Below are positions 1-6,546 of a stretch of DNA of 7,534 bases, piece after piece. The DNA is taken from positions 1 to 7,534 of the forward strand of contig JAGOEF010000071.1 of the NCBI GenBank assembly GCA_017997855.1. Direction: 5' to 3'. The stretch comes from Bacteroidales bacterium. GTDB lineage: Bacteria > Bacteroidota > Bacteroidia > Bacteroidales > ML635J-15. Each line of letters begins with the position of its first letter. Positions within the stretch are counted from its first letter, which is position 1. Made by a program: the position numbers and the translations under genes. The notes below the pieces were generated by a model. It saw nothing but the letters and a program-made list of their open reading frames with translations, ran no database searches and had not been told where the DNA came from.

Positions 1-844
1 CGAAGCTTTCGAGCCCCATGACTGCAACAATTTCTCCGGATTCAATCGGGGTTTTCACTTTTTCTTTTCCCAGTCCTTCGAATCGGTATAATTCTTTTAT
101 TGTTGACAGCGAATTGCTGCCATCGCGTGACATAACCAGAACCTGTTTGCCCATACTTATGCTGCCCCTGATAACCCTGCCTACTGCAATACGACCCAGG
201 TATGAGCTATAGTCGAGCGATGAAATCTGCATTTGCAAAGGCCCCGGATTTTCGACGGGTGCCGGTATATGTTTCAAAATTATATCGAGCAGATACGTGA
301 TGTCGTGGGTAGGTGTTTTCCAGTCGGGACCCATCCACCCTTGTTTCGAAGAACCAAAAACTGTAGGAAAATCGAGTTGAAATTCTTCGGCGTCCAGACT
401 GCACATCAATTCGAATACCTGTTCCTGAACCACATCGGGGTGGCAGTTGGGCTTGTCAACTTTGTTGATTACCACAATAGGTTTTAGCTTAAGTTCCAGA
501 GATTTCTGCAACACAAAACGGGTTTGTGGCATAGGACCTTCGAAGGCATCCACCAAAAGTAACACGCCATCTGCCATATTGAGCACACGTTCGACTTCGC
601 CGCCAAAATCGGTATGGCCTGGCGTGTCGATGATGTTGATTTTTACACCTTTGTAACGTACTGATACATTTTTCGATAATATGGTAATTCCGCGTTCACG
701 TTCCAGTGCATTCGAGTCGAGAATTAATTCACCCATTTCCTGATTTTCACGGAACAATTGTACCTGATGTAAAATTCTGTCAACCAGGGTTGTCTTGCCG
801 TGGTCAACGTGCGCAATAATCGCGATGTTTCTGATAGCCTGCAT
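1..844 (-). CDS. typA: Translational GTPase TypA/BipA, N-terminal part (3' end beyond window)
   Basis: Reading leftward from ATG at 844-842, 281 codons stay open to the window edge. All GTPase motifs are visible: P-loop AHVDHGKT (residues 11-18), switch I RGITI (51-55), DTPGH (73-77), NKVD (127-130) and SSK (165-167). The stretch [12 protein letters not shown] fits TypA/BipA better than LepA or EF-G. From about residue 200 the EF-Tu-like beta-barrel domain II begins (LGRIAVGRV at 216-224). The family is about 600 residues, so roughly half is missing on the left, including the EF-G-like domains and the TypA-specific C-terminus. Known role of the family: ribosome-associated GTPase needed for efficient 50S assembly and for growth at low temperature or under stress; cytoplasmic. 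The start is chosen because the conserved [15 protein letters not shown] segment follows at once and no Shine-Dalgarno is present, as is normal in Bacteroidota. It is divergent from the MgtC-like gene. Confidence 0.96.
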   Translation of the reverse strand, partial: MQAIRNIAIIAHVDHGKTTLVDRILHQVQLFRENQEMGELILDSNALERERGITILSKNVSVRYKGVKINIIDTPGHTDFGGEVERVLNMADGVLLLVDAFEGPMPQTRFVLQKSLELKLKPIVVINKVDKPNCHPDVVQEQVFELMCSLDAEEFQLDFPTVFGSSKQGWMGPDWKTPTHDITYLLDIILKHIPAPVENPGPLQMQISSLDYSSYLGRIAVGRVIRGSISMGKQVLVMSRDGSNSLSTIKELYRFEGLGKEKVKTPIESGEIVAVMGLESF

Positions 845-878
845 TTTTCAATTTTAAAATCCTGCCCAAAATGGCGCG

Positions 879-910
879 CAAAGGTAAGCGCATTTTTTTA
901 ATTACCCGAA
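879..910 (-). promoter_or_regulatory. Predicted typA promoter (Bacteroidota type)
   Basis: On the minus strand TACCTTTG (886-879) matches the Bacteroidota -7 consensus TAnnTTTG exactly. A weak -33-like TTCG (910-907) lies 20 bases upstream; the consensus would be TTTG. Transcription would begin a few bases downstream, giving a leader of about 30 bases before the typA ATG at 844. The -7 match is directly seen; promoter function is inferred. Confidence 0.5.
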
Positions 911-971
911 GAAATCTCTAATTTTGTTCCAATTCGTAAAAGCATGCTAAGTTTGATGAAATTTTTAACCG

Positions 972-1000
972 TTGTGTCGATTGACATTTATTTATCTTTG
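972..1000 (+). promoter_or_regulatory. Predicted promoter of the MgtC-like gene (Bacteroidota type)
   Basis: TATCTTTG (993-1000) is an exact match to the -7 consensus TAnnTTTG, with TTG (972-974) 18 bases upstream as the -33 element. The spacing falls in the usual range for the Bacteroidota primary sigma factor. Transcription would start near 1004-1006, leaving only about ten bases before the ATG at 1015. The box also covers the alternative GTG at 1000, arguing that this GTG is not the translation start. Confidence 0.6.
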
Positions 1001-1014
1001 TGAAAAATGTAGCT

Positions 1015-1449
1015 ATGGAAACCAAAGAATTTGCAATACGTTTGGGTGTCGCACTGCTCGCCGGTGCATGTATCGGGCTCGAAAGACAGTTTCACCGTAA
1101 AAATGCAGGGCTTCGTACCAATACGCTGGTGGCTATTGGGGCTGCTGTGTTTACAATGATATCGTTTCATTTTATGGGTGGAAGCAACGTTGACCCAACC
1201 CGTGTTATTGGTCAGATAGTCACCGGGGTGGGTTTTCTAGGAGCTGGGGTTATTATACATCAGGGAATCTCAATTCAGGGCTTAACTACTGCTGCCACAA
1301 TTTGGTGCAGTGCTGCAATGGGGTGTTTGGCTGCCAGTGGTTTATACCTTGAAGTTTTGATTTGCACGGCTGCCATTGTTTTTGTAAATATTTTTTTCCG
1401 TTGGATTGATGATTTTATTGTTCGGAAAAAAGGCGGAGAACCAGTATAA
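1015..1449 (+). CDS. MgtC/SapB family membrane protein (short form)
   Basis: The 144-residue product is hydrophobic, with about five membrane segments (approximately 7-22, 36-53, 65-82, 90-107 and 110-129). It carries the family signatures GLERQFHRKNAGLRTNTLV (21-39), GQIVTGVGFLGAGVI (66-80) and GLTTAATIW (89-97). It ends shortly after the last membrane segment in a charged tail (IVRKKGGEPV). Classical MgtC has an extra C-terminal ACT-like soluble domain and exceeds 200 residues, so this is the membrane-domain-only form common in environmental bacteria. Family knowledge: inner-membrane proteins tied to growth at low magnesium and, for Salmonella MgtC, to F-type ATPase inhibition and survival in macrophages. 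The substrate or partner of short forms is not settled. A GTG at 1000 would add five residues (MKNVA), but it is the last base of a perfect -7 box, so ATG 1015 is preferred. The gene stands alone and faces a terminator. Confidence 0.9.
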   Translation: METKEFAIRLGVALLAGACIGLERQFHRKNAGLRTNTLVAIGAAVFTMISFHFMGGSNVDPTRVIGQIVTGVGFLGAGVIIHQGISIQGLTTAATIWCSAAMGCLAASGLYLEVLICTAAIVFVNIFFRWIDDFIVRKKGGEPV

Positions 1450-1486
1450 AAAAAGAGGCTGTCGAAATTGGCAGCCTCTTTTTTTT
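1448..1486. terminator. Bidirectional intrinsic terminator between convergent genes
   Basis: A perfect 11-bp stem pairs 1451-1461 (AAAAGAGGCTG) with 1472-1482 (CAGCCTCTTTT) around a 10-base loop. T residues follow on the plus strand to 1486, and A residues precede it from 1448, which read as T on the minus strand. It overlaps the stop codon of the MgtC-like gene and lies 12 bases past the end of the protease gene stop, so it can serve both genes. Confidence 0.9.
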
Positions 1487-1497
1487 ATTCTGTCTGG

Positions 1498-4400
1498 TTA
1501 TTTAAGGACCGACACTTTGAATGTTTTCAAACTTTGTCCGTTGCTCACTCTTACGAAATACATTCCGTCGGCAACATTGCCCAGATCGATGTAAATCAGA
1601 TTTCCGCTACGTTGTGTTTCTACATTCATTAATTGTCCGTTGAGACTCATTACGTTTACATTCAGATTCCCATCAAAATCGCCGGCATCAATCACGAAGT
1701 TTCCTTCGTTCGGATTGGGATAGAGTTTGATTCCTGAGAAGGATTCATGACTTATGGCTGTTGCCGATACCAGATTGATATCATCGAGCATGAGGCCATA
1801 ATGGCCGGAGGCGTTGCACTGTATGGCAACATATACTGTCTGTCCGTTGTATGCATTCAGATTGTAGGTGAATTGGTTCCAAACCGTGGGTGCCATAACG
1901 CTCTGTCCTGCCGAAATTGGAACAAAGCTAGCGGGGTTTGTATTGGTAGTGCTAATCAACACTTTAAAGTTGGATACGGCCATGTAAGAAACCGATTTTG
2001 CCCAGAACGAGAATTCTGCATTACTGCCCAATGTAATCTGCGGGCTGATGAGCCAGTCGTTGTTGGTTCCGGTAACGGGCATGCAAATACCACAGCGGTC
2101 GCCACCATGAGGTGCATATTCAGCAGGTGCTGCGGGAGCCGTTAAATCGTTGTTGAATGCAATCCACGAACCGATATAGTCCTGATTGATAAATACAGTA
2201 CCGGTAACATTATTTACTCCTACACCATCACCATCGAATGTTGTCCATGGGTCAAAATTATCCACCTGAAAATCGGTGCAGTCTTCGAAATCCAGACTAA
2301 AGTTTGTTACCGGTGGCACAACCGTGATATAGCTGTGTTTTGCAACCGAATTGCTGCCATAAGCATTGGTAACGGTAAGGAATACATTATAGGTTCCTGG
2401 TGTACTGTATACAATGGTCGGGTTTTGCTGACTCGAATTGGTGGTAGAAGATCCGGGGAAATACCAGCTCCATGATGTGGGCGAGTTGGTCGAAAGATCG
2501 GTAAACGAAACGCTGTTGCCGGCTACCAGCCAGGTGGGATTACCAACAAAATCTGCCACAGGTGCATTTCCCGATTGTTGGGTTACTGTGATGTATCCGA
2601 TTTTTACTTCCGAGTCGTTGCCATAGGCATTGGTTACTGTAAGACTTACGTTGTAGGTGCCCGGAGTGTTATACACAATCGAAGGATTCTGTGCACTCGA
2701 AGAAGTGGTTGCAGCTCCCGGGAACGACCAGGACCAGGAGGTAGGTGTGTTGGTCGATAAATCGGTAAATGCAACGGTTCCACCTGCCGAAACAGTGGTT
2801 GGGTTGCCTACAAAGTTTGCGTTAGGTGCTGTACCTCCCTGTTGGGTTACCGTGATGTATCCGTTTTTCACTTCCGAGTCGTTACCATAGGCATTGGTTA
2901 CGGTGAGACTTACATTGTAGGTTCCCGGTGTGTTGTAAACTATCGAAGGATTCTGAGAACTCGAAGTTGTAGTTGCTGCTCCGGGGAAAGACCACGACCA
3001 CGAAGTAGGTGAGTTGGTCGACAAATCGGTGAACGAAACGGTTCCTCCGGCACCCACGGTTGTGGGGTTGCCCGAGAAGTTCGCTACAGGTGCATTTCCT
3101 GCTGCTGTTACCGTGATGTATCCGTTTTTCACTTCCGAATCGTTGCCATATGCATTGGTTACGGTGAGACTTACGTTATAGGTTCCCGGTGTATTATACA
3201 CAATTGAAGGGTTCTGAGAACTCGATGTTGTAGTTGCTGCTCCGGGGAATGACCACGACCATGAAGTGGGTGAATTGGTTGATTGATCGGTAAAGGCAAC
3301 GGTGCCACCTGCGGTAACCGTAGTGGGATTCCCGACAAAATTGGCTACCGGGGCAGTTCCAGACGCTGTGCCGGTGTTTATCACAATATCGTCAATCATG
3401 AATCCGAAGGCATCGTTCGACACACACTGAATGGCTATGTAAATATTTTGCCCATTGTATGACGACAAGGGGAAAGTATACTGTGTCCATGTGGTTGGAG
3501 CCTGAACGTTCGAACCCGAGGGCAATGTGGTTGTAAAGCTGCTGTAGGTGCCGTTTGTTGTGCTAACCTTTACGTTGAACACTTCGAGACCATACTGATC
3601 GGTAGCCGATTTAGCCCAGAATGTGATGCTCCCGTTGCTTTGCATCGAAAGCTGTGGCGATATCAGCCAGTCATTATTGGGAGGGGTGGTGGCTGCAAAG
3701 CAAATACCGCAACGACTTCCTCCATGGGCAGCCCATTCAGTTCCGGCAGCCGGTGTGGTTGCTGTTTGGTTAAAAGCCATCCATGAACCGGTGTAACCCT
3801 GATTGGCAAAGGTAACCCCATTGATTGAATACGTAGCAGAAGCGTCCCCGTCATAGGTTGACCAGGGTGTAAAGTTGTCAACCTGAAAATCGGTGCAGGC
3901 TTCAAAATCAAGACTGAAACCGGTGGATGCCTGAGTAACCGTGATATATCCGTTTTTCACTTCTGAGTCGTTGCCGTAGGCATTGGTTACGGTAAGGCTT
4001 ACGTTGTAGGTGCCCGGTGTATTATACACTATCGAAGGATTCTGAACCGTTGAAGTGGTTGTGGCAGCACCAGGGAACGACCAAGACCATGAAGTGGGTG
4101 AGTTGGTCGATTGATCTGTAAAAGCAACGGTACCACCTGCCGTAACCGATGTCGGATTGCCTACAAAATTGGCAACGGGGGCGGTGCCGGCGGCAGTGCC
4201 GGTGTTTATCACAATATCATCAATCATAAAGCCGAAGGCATCATTCGACACACACTGAATGGCAATATAAATATTCTGTCCGTTATAAGCTGACAACGAA
4301 TAGGTATACTGGGTCCATTCGGTTGGTGCCTGAACATTCGAAGCCGAGGGCAGTGTGGTAGTGAAGCTGCTGTATGTGCCATTGGTTGTGCTTACCTTCA

Positions 4401-6453
4401 CGTTGAATACTTCCAGACCATACTGGTCAGTGGCAGATTTAGCCCAGAAAGTGATGCTTCCATTGCTTTGCATGGTGAGCTGTGGTGATATCAGCCAGTC
4501 GTTGTTTGGAGGTGTTGTTGCGGCAAAGCAAATCCCGCAACGGCTTCCGCCATGTGCAGCCCATTGTGTTCCTGCTGCTGGTGTGGTAGCCGACTGGTTA
4601 AATGCAATCCAGGAACCCGTGTAATTCTGGTTGGTAAAGGTTACCCCGTTGATGGCATAAGTACCTGAAGCATCACCATCATAAGTTGTCCAGGGAGTAA
4701 ATCCATCAACCTGAAAATCGGTGCACGATTCAAAATCGAGACTAAAACCACTGCCTTGAGCTGTCACAGTAATATAGCCGGTTTTGGTTTCAGTGTCAGA
4801 ACCTGAACCTGATGTTGCTGTGAGAGAAACGTTATATGTTCCTACAGTATTATAAACAATACTTGGGTTTGTTGCAGTAGATGTTGAGGGTGTTCCACCG
4901 GGAAACGACCATGAATAAGAGGTGGGGCTTCCCGTTGAAGTGTTCGTAAAGTTCACTGTTCCCCCAGCAGTAACGGTAGTCGGTGAGGCTGTAAAATTGG
5001 CATTCAGTGTAGTGCTGTTCGGATTATAATAATCCAGGGTTGTCGGATTGGTTCCCTGTGGGTCAAGCCAGGGTTTCAGTTTGTCAGCATTGGTACTTCC
5101 GTATTGATCCCAATGGTAGTAGAATTTACCGTACAGGTCAGGTGATGAGGTAGCATCGCAGTAGGATGATCCTCCCGAAAGTGTCCCAACAACCCTGCCG
5201 TTGTTATCAAAAATCGGGGAACCCGAAGATCCCGGTTCCGTAACTCCATGACCGTTGGCAGTAGCTGCCCATACAACGCGCCAGTGGGCATTGGTAGCTC
5301 CAATGCTACCAGTACCACCATTATAGGTTGCCTGTGTTAATGTGGAAGTATAGGTGGATATCTTTTTTATGTCTCCTGCCGGATGGTGAATCGAAGCACC
5401 GCTTGGACTTCCGGTATTTGCACGGTTCCAACCATTATAAATAACGCCATAATTTGCCGGGGGCGTGCTGTTAAGTTGCAAAAGCAAGAAATCGGAACCA
5501 CCATTCATGGGTGAACGTGCTTTTTTACTACAACCGGTCATTGAATTGGACGAAGGTGATGAACCGGGGTTGGTACATCCCGAAGCTTCGAAATTGAAGT
5601 AGAATACCCATTGGTTGAATTCACTGGTTGATGCTTCTCCACCTCCGCAATGATCGGCTGTGAGAAAATAGGGAGTGCCATTATTGGCTGTGTTATTTAC
5701 CAGTGTTCCGGTGCAGTAACCACCGTAACCACCGGCAACCGTATAAATACGGGCAACGCCTTTTTTCTGAATCTGCCAGTTGGTACCTTCGGAACAGTTA
5801 ATATTTACTTCGCAGTCTTCGGAGGCTCCGAATCCGGTTCCTTTTGATCCAAAACCGAAAAGCTCCATCCCTCTGTAAAAATATGATACATTCCCAATTT
5901 GAATTTCAGGCTCAGTAACCTTTTTAAAACCAAAGGTTTTGGAATTTGCACGTGGCGCAACATATTCCAGTATCAGGTCTTCACCGGGCAACATTCCAAT
6001 GGAGGTAGCATTGCTGCCACTGTTGTTATACGATGTAAAAGCCCCCAAAACCATAGAATGATCGGGAGTGTAAACGAAAAACTTTGCTCCGTCGGGAATG
6101 TTAAACCCATCAAAATGCAAGGCCATACCTTTAGCTCCTCGGCTTTGCAAATGCAAACGCCAAACCGGGGTTCCATCTTCCAGATTATCCCAGGTACCCG
6201 CATTTTCCATATTCAGGCTTACATCGAGTAAACGGGCAACTTTATACATGGTGCCGTTTTTTTCATCCTGCATGTCTTCCTGCATAATTGCGGCCATGTC
6301 GGGAGGCGCAATAGTAACAAAATCGATTGATTCACTCGACTTTAATTCCGAAAAGCTGGGCGGGATGCCACCTTCCGAAATTTGTGCAAACAAAGTAGTA
6401 CTCCCGGCCAACAGTACCAGGGAAATCACTGCATTGAGGAAAAAGTTTTTCAT
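1498..6453 (-). CDS. Secreted lysyl endopeptidase-like serine protease with PKD and choice-of-anchor J repeats and T9SS tail
   Basis: The 1651-residue protein begins with a signal peptide (1-23, cut near LFA/Q), then a propeptide to about 208. A trypsin-fold domain follows (about 209-465) with His268 in TADHC, Asp321 in GGSDFLLLQL and Ser410 in PGSSGSP. The mature start GASEDCEVNINC and cysteine pairs 214/432, 220/293 and 247/269 resemble, from memory, Achromobacter lysyl endopeptidase. Lys specificity is inferred, not shown. Downstream come PKD1 (485-564), anchor-J1 (569-752), PKD2 (759-840), anchor-J2 (844-1030), PKD3-6 (1035-1378), anchor-J3 (1383-1563) and a T9SS type A sorting domain (1577-1651; LYPNPNEGNF, ending FKVSVLK). 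The expected path is Sec export, propeptide removal, T9SS passage and surface anchoring or release. Anchor-J domains are related to the cleaved-adhesin domains of gingipains, so substrate or surface binding is likely. Start ATG 6453 directly precedes the signal peptide. Confidence 0.93.
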   Translation of the reverse strand: MKNFFLNAVISLVLLAGSTTLFAQISEGGIPPSFSELKSSESIDFVTIAPPDMAAIMQEDMQDEKNGTMYKVARLLDVSLNMENAGTWDNLEDGTPVWRLHLQSRGAKGMALHFDGFNIPDGAKFFVYTPDHSMVLGAFTSYNNSGSNATSIGMLPGEDLILEYVAPRANSKTFGFKKVTEPEIQIGNVSYFYRGMELFGFGSKGTGFGASEDCEVNINCSEGTNWQIQKKGVARIYTVAGGYGGYCTGTLVNNTANNGTPYFLTADHCGGGEASTSEFNQWVFYFNFEASGCTNPGSSPSSNSMTGCSKKARSPMNGGSDFLLLQLNSTPPANYGVIYNGWNRANTGSPSGASIHHPAGDIKKISTYTSTLTQATYNGGTGSIGATNAHWRVVWAATANGHGVTEPGSSGSPIFDNNGRVVGTLSGGSSYCDATSSPDLYGKFYYHWDQYGSTNADKLKPWLDPQGTNPTTLDYYNPNSTTLNANFTASPTTVTAGGTVNFTNTSTGSPTSYSWSFPGGTPSTSTATNPSIVYNTVGTYNVSLTATSGSGSDTETKTGYITVTAQGSGFSLDFESCTDFQVDGFTPWTTYDGDASGTYAINGVTFTNQNYTGSWIAFNQSATTPAAGTQWAAHGGSRCGICFAATTPPNNDWLISPQLTMQSNGSITFWAKSATDQYGLEVFNVKVSTTNGTYSSFTTTLPSASNVQAPTEWTQYTYSLSAYNGQNIYIAIQCVSNDAFGFMIDDIVINTGTAAGTAPVANFVGNPTSVTAGGTVAFTDQSTNSPTSWSWSFPGAATTTSTVQNPSIVYNTPGTYNVSLTVTNAYGNDSEVKNGYITVTQASTGFSLDFEACTDFQVDNFTPWSTYDGDASATYSINGVTFANQGYTGSWMAFNQTATTPAAGTEWAAHGGSRCGICFAATTPPNNDWLISPQLSMQSNGSITFWAKSATDQYGLEVFNVKVSTTNGTYSSFTTTLPSGSNVQAPTTWTQYTFPLSSYNGQNIYIAIQCVSNDAFGFMIDDIVINTGTASGTAPVANFVGNPTTVTAGGTVAFTDQSTNSPTSWSWSFPGAATTTSSSQNPSIVYNTPGTYNVSLTVTNAYGNDSEVKNGYITVTAAGNAPVANFSGNPTTVGAGGTVSFTDLSTNSPTSWSWSFPGAATTTSSSQNPSIVYNTPGTYNVSLTVTNAYGNDSEVKNGYITVTQQGGTAPNANFVGNPTTVSAGGTVAFTDLSTNTPTSWSWSFPGAATTSSSAQNPSIVYNTPGTYNVSLTVTNAYGNDSEVKIGYITVTQQSGNAPVADFVGNPTWLVAGNSVSFTDLSTNSPTSWSWYFPGSSTTNSSQQNPTIVYSTPGTYNVFLTVTNAYGSNSVAKHSYITVVPPVTNFSLDFEDCTDFQVDNFDPWTTFDGDGVGVNNVTGTVFINQDYIGSWIAFNNDLTAPAAPAEYAPHGGDRCGICMPVTGTNNDWLISPQITLGSNAEFSFWAKSVSYMAVSNFKVLISTTNTNPASFVPISAGQSVMAPTVWNQFTYNLNAYNGQTVYVAIQCNASGHYGLMLDDINLVSATAISHESFSGIKLYPNPNEGNFVIDAGDFDGNLNVNVMSLNGQLMNVETQRSGNLIYIDLGNVADGMYFVRVSNGQSLKTFKVSVLK
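1765..2307 (-). repeat. Third, diverged choice-of-anchor J copy
   Basis: Residues 1383-1563 repeat the anchor-J plan of copies 1 and 2 (NFSLDFEDCTDFQVDNF, HGGDRCGIC, NNDWLISPQI, FSFWAKS, YVAIQC, DDINLVS). The core between these landmarks is much changed and slightly shorter. It stands directly before the T9SS sorting domain and lacks a following PKD unit. Its greater divergence suggests an older copy than the 828-bp pair. Confidence 0.85.
2320..3351 (-). repeat. Array of four consecutive PKD repeats (PKD3-PKD6)
   Basis: Four units of 87-88 residues (about 261-264 bp) follow each other: residues 1035-1116, 1121-1203, 1209-1291 and 1298-1378. Shared landmarks are ANFxGNPTTV, SPTSWSWSFPGAATT, NPSIVYNTPGTYNVSLTV and NAYGNDSEVKNGYITVT. 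PKD6 is the most diverged (GNPTWLVAGNSVSF, NVFLTVTN, SVAKHSYITVV). The usual FGDG loop of PKD domains is replaced by FPGA or FPGS. Such beta-sandwich arrays act as spacers or binding modules in exported enzymes. Confidence 0.9.
3106..4749 (-). repeat. 828-bp tandem duplication: two anchor-J plus PKD modules
   Basis: Residues 569-840 (bases 3934-4749) and 845-1116 (bases 3106-3921) align without gaps at a spacing of exactly 276 residues (828 bp). By eye they differ at about 20 of 272 positions. Each copy is one choice-of-anchor J domain followed by one PKD domain. The DNA copies differ mainly at third codon positions, so the duplication is not very recent or has been kept alike by selection on the protein. 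Confidence 0.9.
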
Positions 6454-6483
6454 ATTTGCGAAATTTGGTTTATTTTAACTCTG

Positions 6484-6491
6484 CTAAAATA
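6484..6491 (-). promoter_or_regulatory. Weak candidate -7 box for the protease gene
   Basis: On the minus strand TATTTTAG (6491-6484) differs from TAnnTTTG at one position and lies about 30 bases before the ATG at 6453. No TTTG -33 element is seen at the right distance upstream. It is the best candidate in the 93-base divergent spacer, but weak; an alternative sigma factor or activator could be used instead. Confidence 0.25.
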
Positions 6492-6518
6492 TGAAAAAAA
6501 TAAATCTGATTTTTGCAT

Positions 6519-6526
6519 TATTTTTG
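6519..6526 (+). promoter_or_regulatory. Candidate -7 box for mnmD
   Basis: TATTTTTG (6519-6526) fits TAnnTTTG exactly and ends 20 bases before the ATG at 6547, giving a leader of roughly 15 bases. No clear -33 TTTG is found 17-23 bases upstream, where the sequence is an A-rich run, so this is a moderate call in AT-rich DNA. Confidence 0.4.
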
Positions 6527-6546
6527 ATTTTACGTTATTTAGACGA

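Noticed and set aside
207..404. 65-codon minus-strand frame
   Set aside because: It lies in another frame of typA, whose GTPase motifs read through the whole region.
870..899. Plus-strand intrinsic terminator (hairpin then T7)
   Set aside because: The stem has a bulge and a long loop, and no plus-strand gene lies upstream to be terminated; it coincides with the typA promoter.
1000..1014. GTG start for the MgtC-like gene giving a five-residue extension
   Set aside because: The G of the perfect -7 box TATCTTTG is the first base of this GTG, so the codon would lie upstream of the predicted transcript.
1747..2145. 132-codon open frame on the plus strand, and others such as 5899-6231 and 6098-6478
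   Set aside because: They are antisense to the well-supported protease gene, have no recognisable domain and no start signals; they arise from its codon composition.
3663..3911. 82-codon minus-strand frame, with another at 5076-5321
   Set aside because: Out-of-frame shadows of the protease gene; low-complexity content and no homology recognised.
2320..4749. CRISPR array
   Set aside because: The repeats are 261-828 bp coding modules in one reading frame, not short repeats with unique spacers.
6382..6546. Long N-terminal extension of the mnmD frame from ATG 6382
   Set aside because: It overlaps the signal-peptide region of the divergent protease gene and the spacer, and shows no family similarity; the MnmD fold begins just after ATG 6547.
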